NCBI GenBank assembly: GCA_030649955.1
Contig: JAUSFD010000005.1
Span: forward strand, 159,264 to 223,263
Direction of reading: 5' to 3'
Origin: Candidatus Peregrinibacteria bacterium
Lineage (GTDB): Bacteria > Patescibacteriota > Gracilibacteria > Peribacterales > Peribacteraceae
Length of the DNA stretch: 64,000 nt
In this document: positions 1 through 7,664 of the stretch, one piece after another
How the letters are laid out: every line of letters starts with the position of its first letter
Numbering within the stretch: position 1 is the first letter of the stretch
Notes under the pieces: model-generated
What the model saw: the letters and a program-made list of their open reading frames with translations, nothing else
What the model was told of the DNA's origin: nothing
The model's database searches: none
Translations under genes and position numbers: made by a program

Positions 1-1010
1 GCCCTGCCCTCGGCTTCGCCTTCGCATTGGTTCGCGACAAGCCTGGCCTCATGGCACTCGCAGCCCTCACCGCGTATGGCCTTGGTACAGCTCTCCCACT
101 GCTGCTCGTTGGCTACGGTGGCCAGGCGGCAGTCCACTCCGTGCGCGCACTCACGAAGTACTCCGGCAGAATCAAGCAGGTCGCCGGTGCTCTCCTCATC
201 CTCTCCGCCCTCGCACTCCAGTACGGCTGGTTTACGGACCTCCAGACTTGGCTCGTCCAAAATACGGAGTACGGCACGCTCGGCACGGACATCGAGGAGC
301 GTCTCTTCGGTGATGAGCTCACAAACTCTGCAAGTTCTGCATCGAGTTCCACTTCCACCCCAAATCCTCATCCCAATCCAAATCCTCGCATGACGCTCCC
401 CAAGATCACTCGGGCTCCAGAGTTCACCGGCCTCAGCACCTGGCACAACTCACAGCCTCTCACGATGAAGGAGCTCAAGGGGAAGGTCGTCCTCGTCGAC
501 TTCTGGACCTACAGCTGCATCAACTGCATCCGCACGTTGCCGTACATGCGTGGGTATTGGGAAAAGTACGGTTCGACTTCGCTCACCGCAAGTCAAGACT
601 CGCCGTTCGTGCTCGTGGGTATTCACACCCCGGAGTTCGTCTTCGAGAAGGACCCCGGCAACGTCGCCGATGCGATCAAGCGCCATGAGCTCACGTACCC
701 CATCGCGCAGGACAACAACTTCGGCACGTGGAACGCCTTCGCGAACCACTACTGGCCCGCGAAGTACTTGATCGATGCGGAGGGGTACATCCGATACACG
801 CACTTCGGCGAGGGTGCTTACGAGGAGACGGATGAGGCGATAGCTGCATTGCTTTCGGAGATTGATGTTGCTTTGAATGAGCCGGATCAAGTGGACAGTG
901 GACAGAGAACAGGGGGATGGGGAGGAGTCAGACGCCGGAGACATACCTCGGCTCGCGTAGCTGGAGTGCTTTCGGCAACGGGAGCTTCCTCCCGACGGAG
1001 GATGCGGTGA
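1..1010 (+). CDS. DipZ-like thiol-disulfide protein, 5'-truncated and frameshifted (CcdA end plus TlpA-like thioredoxin domain)
   Basis: The reading frame is open from base 3, so the true start lies before the window. The first ~70 codons encode the last helices of a CcdA-type membrane domain, which passes electrons across the membrane. A low-complexity linker follows (Ser/Thr/Pro/Asn, bases ~320-390), then a TlpA/ResA-like thioredoxin domain (~400-860). Its WTYSCINCIRTLP stretch contains the redox pair C-I-N-C. DipZ proteins have exactly this order, then a beta-rich C-terminal domain. Here that third domain is in another frame (917-1342), and the tail of this frame after ~890 is Arg-rich nonsense. 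The break coincides with repeat-like sequence (TGGACAG then GAACAGGGGG). The cell location is the membrane with the thioredoxin domain outside. The domain calls are firm; whether the shift is biological or an assembly error is open. Confidence 0.8.
   Translation, partial: PALGFAFALVRDKPGLMALAALTAYGLGTALPLLLVGYGGQAAVHSVRALTKYSGRIKQVAGALLILSALALQYGWFTDLQTWLVQNTEYGTLGTDIEERLFGDELTNSASSASSSTSTPNPHPNPNPRMTLPKITRAPEFTGLSTWHNSQPLTMKELKGKVVLVDFWTYSCINCIRTLPYMRGYWEKYGSTSLTASQDSPFVLVGIHTPEFVFEKDPGNVADAIKRHELTYPIAQDNNFGTWNAFANHYWPAKYLIDAEGYIRYTHFGEGAYEETDEAIAALLSEIDVALNEPDQVDSGQRTGGWGGVRRRRHTSARVAGVLSATGASSRRRMR
360..391 (+). repeat. in-gene short-word repeat (CCAAATCC/CCCAATCC type)
   Basis: Tandem variants of CCAAATCCTCATCCC code for the Pro-Asn-Pro-His linker of the DipZ-like protein. 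The same word builds the hairpin at 44313-44405, so this looks like one arm of an intergenic repeat carried in frame inside a gene. Confidence 0.5.
889..918 (+). repeat. short-word repeat remnant at the dipZ frameshift
   Basis: The stretch reads GTGGACAGTGGACAG followed by GAACAGGGGG. These are the two words used by the hairpins at 56248-56366 and 2367-2447. It lies exactly where the DipZ-like reading frame is lost. Confidence 0.5.
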
Positions 1011-1342
1011 TGTACGATGCGCCGACATCGGTGGCATTACATAAGTATTACCTGGTGGGAGATTGGCAACTCGAGGAGGATGAGCGGCAAGTACTCCGGA
1101 GTACATTCGGAAAAGTGACAATGCGATTCGTCGGTAGTGAAGTGAATCTCGTCCTTGGACTCGCTCCGGGAAGCGACCCTGTTCTCGCTGAAGTACACGT
1201 CGACGGAGAAATCTATGACCGATTTGCCATCGATCATCATGACCTCTACAACCTCTGGAAAGGGGATTATGGCGAGCATACCGTCTCTATCCTCTTCGAT
1301 GGCAAAGGGGTAGAAGGTTATGCCTTCACGTTTGGGGCGTGA
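917..1342 (+). CDS. C-terminal domain of the DipZ-like protein, separated by a frameshift
   Basis: This frame encodes the beta-rich domain that follows the thioredoxin domain in DipZ proteins. Landmarks are [12 protein letters not shown] at the start, then a Tyr/Trp-rich segment and a Gly-Ala end. The ATG at 917 is probably not a real start; it is simply the first Met after the frame change (from frame 3 to frame 2 relative to base 1). The protein could be made by frameshifting, but no slippery heptamer with a clear hairpin is evident. A mutation, or a sequencing error in the G-run 912-924, is simpler. If the shift is real, the gene upstream ends in a scrambled tail and this part is probably not made. 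Confidence 0.65.
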   Translation: MGRSQTPETYLGSRSWSAFGNGSFLPTEDAVMYDAPTSVALHKYYLVGDWQLEEDERQVLRSTFGKVTMRFVGSEVNLVLGLAPGSDPVLAEVHVDGEIYDRFAIDHHDLYNLWKGDYGEHTVSILFDGKGVEGYAFTFGA

Positions 1343-1373
1343 GGAGCGGAGAGAGCAGCCCGGTTGCCATGTC

Positions 1374-1425
1374 TGCTGCCCTCATCCCCGACCCTTCTCC
1401 CGGACTCGGGAGAAGGGTGACGATG
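1374..1425. repeat. half copy of the CTGCCCTCA palindromic element
   Basis: The reverse complement of this ~50-base stretch matches 57167-57216 with about one difference. It contains the hairpin TTCTCCCG-G-ACT-CGGGAGAA. It is a single-hairpin half version of the elements at 32940, 57103 and 58502. Confidence 0.75.
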
Positions 1426-1511
1426 CTATAGAACAACAAAGCGATTTGAGGGTTCCGAGCATAGAACAAGGGGGATGTATTGTCTGTTGCTTCGACAGGC
1501 GTTGTGCCCTG

Positions 1512-1517
1512 TACAAT
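1512..1517 (+). promoter_or_regulatory. -10 box of thyA (leaderless arrangement)
   Basis: TACAAT ends six bases before the ATG at 1524, so transcription should start at or within a base or two of the start codon. The -35 is unclear (TTGCTT at 1487 with a 19-base spacer is the best candidate). Confidence 0.5.
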
Positions 1518-1523
1518 CCTCCC

Positions 1524-2366
1524 ATGCGCCAGTACTTGGATCTCCTGCAGGCAGTCCTCGAAGGAGGGAAAGAGAAGAATGACCGTACGGGGACGGGGAC
1601 GCTCTCGCTGTTCGGCCACCAGATGCGCTTCGATTTGCAGGAAGGATTTCCGCTGCTCACCACGAAGAAGCTCTCCACTCGTTCGATCTTCCATGAGCTC
1701 CTCTGGTTCCTGCGTGGGAGTACAGATGTGAAGGCACTTCAGGAGCAGGGGGTGACGATCTGGGATGAGTGGGCGACACCCGAGCAGACGGCGAAGTATG
1801 GGCGGGGGGCGGGGGATCTGGGTCCCGTGTACGGTCACCAATGGAGGAACTTCGCAGCGACGAAGGATGCTGATGGAACGTACGCGAAAGATGGCGTCGA
1901 TCAGATCGCGCGTGTTGTGGAGATGATCAAGAACAACCCCAATAGTCGTCGGTTGATTGTTACCGGTTGGAATCCCAAGGAAGCGGATGAGGTCGCGCTG
2001 CCGCCCTGCCACACGTTATTTCAGTTCTATGTGCAGGACGGTCGGCTCTCCTGTCAGCTCTACCAGCGCAGTGCGGATATCTTCCTCGGTGTCCCCTTCA
2101 ATATCGCCTCGTACGCCCTCCTCACGCACATGATCGCCCAGGTGTGCGATTTGGGTGTTGGCGACTTCGTCCACACCCTCGGCGATGCGCATCTCTACAG
2201 CAATCATCTCGATCAAGCGCGCGAGCAGCTCACTCGTGAGCCGCGACGATTGCCAACGCTCAAGCTAAATTCTGCAGTGCGATCGATTTTTGAGTTCACG
2301 TACGGGGATATTCAGGTGGAGAATTACGATCCGCATCCTGTGATCAAAGCACCGATAGCCGTGTGA
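1524..2366 (+). CDS. thyA: thymidylate synthase ThyA
   Basis: Makes dTMP from dUMP, using methylenetetrahydrofolate as carbon and hydride donor and releasing dihydrofolate. At 280 residues it is close to the usual ~264. The start MRQYLDLL matches the family N-terminus; the open frame extends upstream to 1320 but those codons look unlike the family. Visible landmarks are the phosphate-binding Arg in NDRTGTGT, the Trp-rich stretch HELLWFLRG, the catalytic Cys in [12 protein letters not shown], and the dUMP-contact segment [18 protein letters not shown]. It is directly followed by folA, which recycles its dihydrofolate product, with a long hairpin between the two. The -10 box sits six bases before the ATG. 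Confidence 0.97.
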   Translation: MRQYLDLLQAVLEGGKEKNDRTGTGTLSLFGHQMRFDLQEGFPLLTTKKLSTRSIFHELLWFLRGSTDVKALQEQGVTIWDEWATPEQTAKYGRGAGDLGPVYGHQWRNFAATKDADGTYAKDGVDQIARVVEMIKNNPNSRRLIVTGWNPKEADEVALPPCHTLFQFYVQDGRLSCQLYQRSADIFLGVPFNIASYALLTHMIAQVCDLGVGDFVHTLGDAHLYSNHLDQAREQLTREPRRLPTLKLNSAVRSIFEFTYGDIQVENYDPHPVIKAPIAV

Positions 2367-2447
2367 GAGGGAACAGGGATCGGGGAACAGGGTCTCGGAG
2401 GGGAAGCAGGTTCCTGTTATTCTGTTCCCTGTTCCCGGTTCCCTCGT
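2367..2447. repeat. GGGAACAGG-word inverted repeat (long hairpin)
   Basis: The left arm is tandem GGGAACAGGGATCGGGGAAC; the right arm is tandem CCTGTTCCC words (2411-2445). The two arms can fold into a long hairpin. It fills the whole thyA-folA gap, so it may end transcription, protect 3' ends, or be a passive repeat. Confidence 0.8.
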
Positions 2448-2945
2448 ATGATTCTCTCTCTCATCGCCGCGGCGGACGAAGGCAATGTCATCGGAAAGGA
2501 CAATGCCCTCCTTTGGCGCCTCCCGGGGGACTTCGCACGCATGAAGGAACTCACGAAGGGGCATACGCTCATCATGGGGAGGAAGACGCACGAGTCGATA
2601 GGACGTGCGCTGCCGAATCGCCGAAACATCGTCATTTCGCGCCAGGAGGGGATCGAGTTCCCTGGTTGCGAAGTGACCTCTTCCCTGGAAGATGCTCTGG
2701 CCCTGGCTCGCGAGAGCGGTGATGAGGAAGTGTTCATCTTCGGCGGTGGCGAGGTGTACCGCCAGGCGCTCCCGCTCGCGCACCGCATCTACCTCACGCG
2801 TGTCCACGCGCACTTCGATGGGGATGCCTTCTTCCCCGAGCTTCCACAGAAGGAGTGGCTGGAGATCCAGAGCGAGCCGCATGATGCTGATGATGAGAAT
2901 CCGTATGCCCATACATTTCTCGTGTACGAGCGCGTGCGAGAGTGA
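2448..2945 (+). CDS. folA: dihydrofolate reductase
   Basis: Reduces dihydrofolate to tetrahydrofolate with NADPH. It has 165 residues, standard for the family. Visible motifs are the N-terminal strand ILSLIAAADEGNVIGKDN, the LLWRLPGDFARMKELT helix with the substrate-binding acid position (Asp in PGDF), GRKTHESIGR for NADPH phosphate binding, and IFGGGEVYRQAL, the Gly-Gly cofactor turn. It lies 81 bases after thyA, the classic pair for dTMP synthesis. No Shine-Dalgarno or obvious -10 is seen, so it probably shares the thyA transcript across the hairpin. Confidence 0.97.
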   Translation: MILSLIAAADEGNVIGKDNALLWRLPGDFARMKELTKGHTLIMGRKTHESIGRALPNRRNIVISRQEGIEFPGCEVTSSLEDALALARESGDEEVFIFGGGEVYRQALPLAHRIYLTRVHAHFDGDAFFPELPQKEWLEIQSEPHDADDENPYAHTFLVYERVRE

Positions 2946-2952
2946 AGAGCAA

Positions 2953-3008
2953 CGGAGAAGGGAACAGGGATCAGGGAACAGGGATCAGGGAACGATGCCC
3001 AGTTCCCA
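2953..3008. repeat. GGGAACAGGGATCA tandem repeat with short inverted end
   Basis: Three direct copies of GGGAACAGGGATCA-like words lie just downstream of folA, with a short opposing CAGTTCCC at the end. It is the same word as in the thyA-folA hairpin but with most of the second arm missing. Confidence 0.7.
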
Positions 3009-3047
3009 ATGCAGAATCTCTTCACAGCACCTTTCACAAGAACACAC

Positions 3048-3071
3048 TTGTTGGCTTATATAAGCCAACAA
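3048..3071. promoter_or_regulatory. perfect 24-base palindrome, candidate operator
   Basis: TTGTTGGCTTAT is followed directly by its exact reverse complement, with no loop. It sits 62 bases before the start at 3133, upstream of a TTGACT (3100) and a possible -10 TAGGGT (3119-3124). The lack of a loop and of a U-run argues against a terminator and for a site bound by a dimeric regulator. Confidence 0.5.
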
Positions 3072-3132
3072 ATCCACCATGTCGCGTTTCCTCGACTTCT
3101 TGACTGTTGTAAAAATTCTAGGGTGAGAAACT

Positions 3133-3654
3133 ATGGCCATGGAAACCTTCGCCACCAGACAGGAACTCGTATCGGCACTGAGAGACCACGAGACGGGCGT
3201 ACTCGCACCGCAACAGCGCGAGAAGCTCGCAGAGAGCCTCCTGCTGAAGGCGCGGCAGATCCGCGAGGCGATCAACAAGGAGCGCATCTCTGGTCGCGAG
3301 CAGATCGATGAGGTTGTGAATCTCCCCCTCGAAGAGCTCGACATGGGACTCATTGCCTTCGAGGAAGGAAAGATCCGCACGGCGGAGGATGGGCTCAAGC
3401 TCGCGCAGGTGCTCGAGAGCAAGGCACGGCAAGTTCTCACCTCTGTCCAAGCGCAAACAGCCGAGCAGGTGCGAGATGTCCTCCAGCCGAAGGAAGGTGA
3501 GCCCGCTGCGCCGCCGGAAGCGATCGCTGGAAGGATCGGTCCAGAGACTGCACCTGCAGGTCCCGCTTCCACTCCAGCGGGTGGAGGAGCTGGCGGAGGG
3601 GCGGGTGAGGGTGGTGGATCGGGTGGGAGTGGGGCAGCTGCGCAGGCAGCGTAA
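3133..3654 (+). CDS. unknown helical protein with Gly/Ala-rich tail
   Basis: It has 173 residues and no recognised family. Residues ~1-115 are strongly helical and charged (LAESLLLKARQIREAINKER is typical). From ~120 the chain becomes Pro/Ala-rich and then almost pure Gly/Ser/Ala, with repeated GGGAGGGAGE-like runs, suggesting a disordered tail. There is no signal peptide or membrane segment, so it is probably cytosolic. The start chosen has TAGGGT eight bases upstream, the spacing seen for leaderless genes here. It is followed after 29 bases by another unknown helical gene on the same strand. Confidence 0.7.
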   Translation: MAMETFATRQELVSALRDHETGVLAPQQREKLAESLLLKARQIREAINKERISGREQIDEVVNLPLEELDMGLIAFEEGKIRTAEDGLKLAQVLESKARQVLTSVQAQTAEQVRDVLQPKEGEPAAPPEAIAGRIGPETAPAGPASTPAGGGAGGGAGEGGGSGGSGAAAQAA

Positions 3655-3683
3655 CAAGTCTTTTACCCTCATTTTTCACTCGT

Positions 3684-4535
3684 ATGGAACGCTCTCCTTC
3701 AGCAACGGCTAGCCCAGAAACTCTCGTCCGTGCAGACCTTAAAGAAGCGTTGCGCGCCTCCTCCGCTGCGACCGTCGGTACTGTTCAAGAGGATGCACGT
3801 GCGAAGGTGCAGCAGAGAATTCGCACAGGGGAAATTCTCACAGATGCTCCTGAGATTGAGAGCGATGCAGAAGTAACGCAGACCGGCCCCCTCACGCACG
3901 CCCATGCAGAGGAGGGGAACAGAGAGGAGAAATTCGAGGCAGCACTTGCGAAGGTGAGTGCGGAACTCGAAAAGATGACACAAGGGACAGAGCACCTTCA
4001 CACGGAGAAACTCGCCGATGAAATTAAGGGACAGGCGGAGCCAGGTGCAGGCGAACGCGGCATTACAGCGAACCAGAACGATCTTCCGGATCTCATCGGT
4101 CCGAACAACAAGAAAGCGAAGGAGGGCTACGAGCTCATGATCGCGCATGAGGAGAAGCACGCGGATGAGGTTACGCTCACTGGTGAGGTGAAGATCGACG
4201 AGAAGGACACCCTGAAGCCATTCGATGGAAGCGAGGGCAGGGCGGAAACCGGATCGCAGGTAGGAGTCGGCAATGCAGCGTCCACTCGGCGCGAGGGGAT
4301 GCCTGAAGAGTATGAGCAGGCTCAGCGAAAGTACCTTCGTCTCCAGAAGCTTGTCGGAGAGGAGACGGTGGAGAAGGCGATGACGAGCGGCAATGGTTCA
4401 CCCCAATACCTGCAGAGTGAAGTCCTCAAGGCACGTGTGAAGAAGGGGGAGATCAATCGATTTGAGGCTCTCATCGAAGCCCAGGAGAGCGGAATGGATG
4501 AAGAGGGGCTGGCAGAAGTGATCGGGAAGAAATAG
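3684..4535 (+). CDS. unknown acidic helical protein with an HExxH motif
   Basis: It has 283 residues, mostly Glu/Ala/Lys-rich helix, with no signal peptide and no recognised family. In the middle (~residues 145-165) is LMIAHEEKHADEVTLTGEV, where H-E-E-K-H fits the zinc-peptidase HExxH pattern and sits in a predicted helix. The motif alone is weak evidence in a Glu/His-rich protein, and I see no clear third ligand. The C-terminal third (RKYLRLQKLVGEETVEKAM onward) is another helical block. It converges on folE with only three bases between the stops. Confidence 0.7.
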   Translation: MERSPSATASPETLVRADLKEALRASSAATVGTVQEDARAKVQQRIRTGEILTDAPEIESDAEVTQTGPLTHAHAEEGNREEKFEAALAKVSAELEKMTQGTEHLHTEKLADEIKGQAEPGAGERGITANQNDLPDLIGPNNKKAKEGYELMIAHEEKHADEVTLTGEVKIDEKDTLKPFDGSEGRAETGSQVGVGNAASTRREGMPEEYEQAQRKYLRLQKLVGEETVEKAMTSGNGSPQYLQSEVLKARVKKGEINRFEALIEAQESGMDEEGLAEVIGKK

Positions 4536-4538
4536 CGC

Positions 4539-5087
4539 TTAGCCTCGCTGTCCGATCAACTGCAGGAATTCCTGCCGCGTGCGGGCATCCTCTTTGAATA
4601 AGCCCTTCACGGAGCTTGTGACGGCGCTGCTGTGCTGCTTCTCGACGCCGCGCATCATCATGCAGAGGTGATTCGCTTCGATGACGACGCCGATGCCTTT
4701 GGGCTTGAGGACGGACGCGAGCGCATCGCAGATCTGCTGACCCATCCGCTCCTGCACCTGCAACCGGCGGGCGAACATGTCGACGATGCGGGCAATCTTG
4801 CTGAGGCCAATCACGTGCTTCCGGGGGATGTATCCAACATGCACCTTGCCGAAGAAGGGGAGCAAGTGGTGCTCGCAGAGCGAGTAGCATTCGATGTCCT
4901 TCACGATGACCATACCGTCGGTATCCGCGGGGAAGAGCGCACCCTTCACAATGTCCTTCAATTCCTGATCGTACCCGGAGGTGAGGAATTTCATTGCGTC
5001 ACTCGCGCGCTCCGGCGTCTTCTTGAGCCCGGGCCGGTTGGGATCCTCGCCGATGGCTTTGAGGAGATCGCGGAAGAGGCGGTCCAT
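4539..5087 (-). CDS. folE: GTP cyclohydrolase I
   Basis: Converts GTP to dihydroneopterin triphosphate, the first step of folate synthesis. It has 182 residues. Visible features are [12 protein letters not shown] at the N-terminus, the zinc site Cys in [15 protein letters not shown] together with its His residues, the [20 protein letters not shown] core, and the second zinc Cys in [16 protein letters not shown]. The pathway partners folB and folK lie at 7.7-8.5 kb and folA at 2.4 kb; no dihydropteroate synthase is in this window. The start codon is preceded by an extended -10 (TGGCATACT) eight bases upstream. Confidence 0.97.
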   Translation of the reverse strand: MDRLFRDLLKAIGEDPNRPGLKKTPERASDAMKFLTSGYDQELKDIVKGALFPADTDGMVIVKDIECYSLCEHHLLPFFGKVHVGYIPRKHVIGLSKIARIVDMFARRLQVQERMGQQICDALASVLKPKGIGVVIEANHLCMMMRGVEKQHSSAVTSSVKGLFKEDARTRQEFLQLIGQRG

Positions 5088-5095
5088 GGATCATC

Positions 5096-5101
5096 AGTAT
5101 G
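5096..5101 (-). promoter_or_regulatory. -10 box of folE
   Basis: On the minus strand CATACT, with an upstream TG making an extended -10, ends eight bases before the folE ATG. A weak -35 (TTGGCT) lies 16 bases further up. Confidence 0.45.
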
Positions 5102-5125
5102 CCAAATTCCTCTCCAGAGCCAAAC

Positions 5126-5152
5126 AAAAAACCCTCCCCGTGGGGGAGGGTT
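5126..5152 (-). terminator. Rho-independent terminator of the cysteine-rich repeat gene
   Basis: On the minus strand a nine-base stem AACCCTCCC/GGGAGGGTT with a three-base loop is followed by TTTTTTG. It lies about 15 bases after the stop at 5166. Confidence 0.85.
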
Positions 5153-5165
5153 AGTTTCTTGATTC

Positions 5166-6419
5166 TCAGTTACTGCTCGAGCTCCCTCCTCCCGCGCAGC
5201 GGACGCAGGAGCCCGCGCAGGCAGTATTGCCGCACGCGTTCCCTGTTTGCACGGGGCCGGTGAATCCTCCGTGTCCATCATCGCAATCAACAACGAATTC
5301 GTGACACTTGTTATCAAAGAATCCTTTCGTGCAGGATGCATTATTCGGGCAATTCTGGAATGCATCATTCCCCTGTGACGATGAGGTGCTGCTGGATGAC
5401 GATGAACGCTTCTTCTCTGGCTTGCACTTCGCAGAACAGCCATCGCCATTCACCCTGTTCCCATCGTCGCACTCCTCGTTCGCCTCTCTCTCGAGTACTC
5501 CGTTGCCGCAGAGCAGTGAGCACTGGCTGGGGTGCCCAAATCCGTTGTCGCAGTAGTACCCGAATTCCGTCTTGCAGCGCGCGCATCCGTCTCCGTTCAC
5601 TGCATTCTGGTCGTCGCACTGCTCCGGTGAACCCTCTTCAACGATGCCGTTGCCGCAGAGAGCGGTGCATACACTCGGTTGCTGAGTATCGCCGTTGTTG
5701 GGCTGATCGCAGATGAATCCGCGTTGCACTCTGCAGACCGGAGCACACCCGTCTCCTGCTTGGAGGTTGCCGTCATCGCACTCTTCAGCGGCATCGACAT
5801 CGAGCTTCCCATTGCCGCAGAGGAGCGTGCACGCGTTCCCTTCGCAAATGTAGCCCGGCTTCGTTTTGCAGTTCTGGTTGCACCCTTCCGCCATACTCGC
5901 AATCGCGATATCGCACTGCTCGCCAATGTGCACATCCACGGTACCGTTCCCGCACATCTTCGTGCAGAGACTCCGGGGACCCAGAACTGAGTCCGTATTG
6001 GGATCGACCCCGGGATTCACGCACCGCCACCCGAAGGGTACTTTGCACTGTGGGGAGCATCCGTCGCCTTTTGCTCTGTTCCCATCATCGCACTGCTCTC
6101 CTGCGATCCTCTGAGGCACGCCATTCCCGCAGGTTTCGGTGCAAATGCTCCGTTGGTCGCCCCGTCCGTCCTGCTGTTCGCAAGTATAACCAGGCTCTAC
6201 TTTGCACTTGTTGCTGCAGCCATCCTTATCACTCGTGTTCCCATCATCGCACTGTTCTGCTGCACGCAGATTCAGAACACCGTTCCCGCAGAGCTGCGCG
6301 GGACTGTTCTGTGCTTGCGCGGCGAAGACGCCGTCGAGCCTCCCCGTTGCGGAGAGCGTGATGACCACGGCCATACACGAACCGCCGAGGACGAGCGAGA
6401 GGGACTGTGTACGTGTCAT
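5166..6419 (-). CDS. secreted cysteine-rich repeat protein (Myxococcus-type disulfide repeats)
   Basis: It has 417 residues with an N-terminal signal segment (SLVLGGSCMAVVITLSA). Six tandem repeats of the CGNG...EQCDDGN...DGCS..C type follow, each ~55 residues with six or so Cys (DUF4215/TIGR02232-like family). The third repeat is degenerate: the CDDGN core reads CDIAIAS. A poly-Ser linker (SSSSSSTSSSQ) leads to a different C-terminal Cys-rich segment ending in GGGSSSSN. Such proteins are exported and held by disulfides; their function is unknown. It has its own promoter and terminator, so it is a single-gene unit. The repeat family call is confident; the role is not. Confidence 0.9.
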   Translation of the reverse strand: MTRTQSLSLVLGGSCMAVVITLSATGRLDGVFAAQAQNSPAQLCGNGVLNLRAAEQCDDGNTSDKDGCSNKCKVEPGYTCEQQDGRGDQRSICTETCGNGVPQRIAGEQCDDGNRAKGDGCSPQCKVPFGWRCVNPGVDPNTDSVLGPRSLCTKMCGNGTVDVHIGEQCDIAIASMAEGCNQNCKTKPGYICEGNACTLLCGNGKLDVDAAEECDDGNLQAGDGCAPVCRVQRGFICDQPNNGDTQQPSVCTALCGNGIVEEGSPEQCDDQNAVNGDGCARCKTEFGYYCDNGFGHPSQCSLLCGNGVLEREANEECDDGNRVNGDGCSAKCKPEKKRSSSSSSTSSSQGNDAFQNCPNNASCTKGFFDNKCHEFVVDCDDGHGGFTGPVQTGNACGNTACAGSCVRCAGGGSSSSN

Positions 6420-6445
6420 GTGTGTGTTGGGAAATGTTCGTCACT

Positions 6446-6451
6446 AGTATA
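6446..6451 (-). promoter_or_regulatory. -10 box of the cysteine-rich repeat gene
   Basis: TATACT with upstream TG (extended -10) on the minus strand, 26 bases before the ATG; TGGCAA at 17 bases is a weak -35. This is one of the few genes here with room for a leader. Confidence 0.5.
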
Positions 6452-6545
6452 GCAAAAAATGGCATCAATTGCCAGTTCTCGCTCTGTGAGCTGCTACTAC
6501 ATACCCTCCGTGGAAGGCAATCGGCTGAAAGGTCCGCACCTACTC

Positions 6546-6671
6546 ATCGGCTTTGCGATGAAAACACCATCAATGGCTGCTGCAGTACATCAGCAATATC
6601 GGCGTAGCGCTACGCCGATATCAGTGTTGCTCCACAGCGACATACATGGCGTTTCTATTGCGAAGTCGTAT
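6546..6671. mobile_element. 126-base palindromic repeat element, copy 1
   Basis: Its reverse complement matches 24545-24671 along the full length with roughly a dozen differences. It has terminal inverted repeats (ATACGRCTTCGCAAT / ATCGCAAAGCCGAT), imperfectly paired arms and a perfect 26-base palindrome at the centre (6596-6621, ATATCGGCGTAGC then its complement). It encodes nothing. Its right end supplies the last codons and stop of the MOSC gene. It resembles a MITE or a structured RNA hairpin. Confidence 0.8.
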
Positions 6672-7626
6672 CAATGCGCTTGAGCGTATCCCCCACGTAG
6701 AAGTAGCCAGGTTTCGCAACGAGCAGGTAGCGTCCGAAGATTTGCTGGAACTGCTGAACAATGACCTTGAGAGGTCCGTTCGCGATGCGCTCCCCCGTTT
6801 CTTGCAGTACATTCACCATCGAGCACCGTGTGCACCCGCGAACATCGAGGAGCTCCGCGCTTCCCAGCCTGATGCGGCCGAGGGGTTGATTGAGCGCGAG
6901 ATCTCCTCCGCGTGTCACGATGTTGGGGCGAAACTGATCCATCGTCACCTCAGGGAGACCATTGGCACGCAGGATCACATTGAGTTCCTCGACCCATTCC
7001 TGGGCGATCATCAGCACGTGTGCACCGTCCGCGAGGCTCGCCTCCGTCGTGGGAGGGGTATGCGCGCGTTTGCTCAAGAGGCGCTTCCCCTCCTGTCGCA
7101 CCAGGCGCGCCTCCTTGGCGATATTGGCCTCTGGTGTATTTCTGACATTGCTGTGGAGAAGCAGGAGCGCGCGCAGCCATTCCGAGCACTGCATCGGCTC
7201 CCAGGATCCGTCGTCCCTCTCCACGTGGGCACTCTCGAGGATCGCGCAGTCCGCGGCATCCCCCCAGATATCGATGCTGAGGATGCCCGCATGCCCCTTC
7301 CGTAGCGGTATTCGTATCCGCCGCATGCCCTTCGTCGTGAGGAAGAGGTACTCCCCTGCGACGCTCGGCTGCACGAGGGCGAGCTTCTCGAATCCCGGAT
7401 CGCGCTGTGTCCGCTTCTCCCACGCGAACGTGTCCCGATTCTTCCCGATCACCGCGAATCTCCGGTCGCAGGCGAATCCGTATGGATCCCGTGCTGGGTG
7501 CGCTGCCAAGCCGCGCTCGTCGACGTGGACCTCATCCTTCCCGAACGAAACGGCACCGCCGGACTTCACGGGATAGTAGCCGACCCACGTGACGATGGGT
7601 TTCGCATCACTGGTGGAGGATTCCAT
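6655..7626 (-). CDS. MOSC-domain protein with N-terminal beta barrel
   Basis: It has 323 residues. It begins with a MOSC N-terminal barrel (VGYYPVKSGGAVSF; ERGLAAHPARDPYGFACDRRF) followed by a MOSC domain. The core shows MDQFRPNIVTRGG and the Cys-containing loop DVRGCTRCSMVNV, where the Cys binds sulfur or molybdenum cofactor in YcbX/mARC-type proteins. This suggests a molybdoenzyme reducing N-hydroxylated compounds, but no cofactor-synthesis genes or ferredoxin domain are visible, so the substrate is unknown. The last codons (ATACGACTTCGCAATAG) lie inside the palindromic element. The promoter is near-leaderless (TTGCAT, 16 bases, TAAATT, 9 bases, ATG). Confidence 0.9.
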   Translation of the reverse strand: MESSTSDAKPIVTWVGYYPVKSGGAVSFGKDEVHVDERGLAAHPARDPYGFACDRRFAVIGKNRDTFAWEKRTQRDPGFEKLALVQPSVAGEYLFLTTKGMRRIRIPLRKGHAGILSIDIWGDAADCAILESAHVERDDGSWEPMQCSEWLRALLLLHSNVRNTPEANIAKEARLVRQEGKRLLSKRAHTPPTTEASLADGAHVLMIAQEWVEELNVILRANGLPEVTMDQFRPNIVTRGGDLALNQPLGRIRLGSAELLDVRGCTRCSMVNVLQETGERIANGPLKVIVQQFQQIFGRYLLVAKPGYFYVGDTLKRIDTTSQ

Positions 7627-7635
7627 TGTGTGGAT

Positions 7636-7663
7636 AATTTACAATAGTATTGCAATAATGCAA
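7636..7663 (-). promoter_or_regulatory. promoter of the MOSC gene
   Basis: On the minus strand: TTGCAT (7658-7663), a 16-base spacer, TAAATT (7636-7641), then nine bases to the ATG. Confidence 0.6.
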
Positions 7664-7664
7664 C

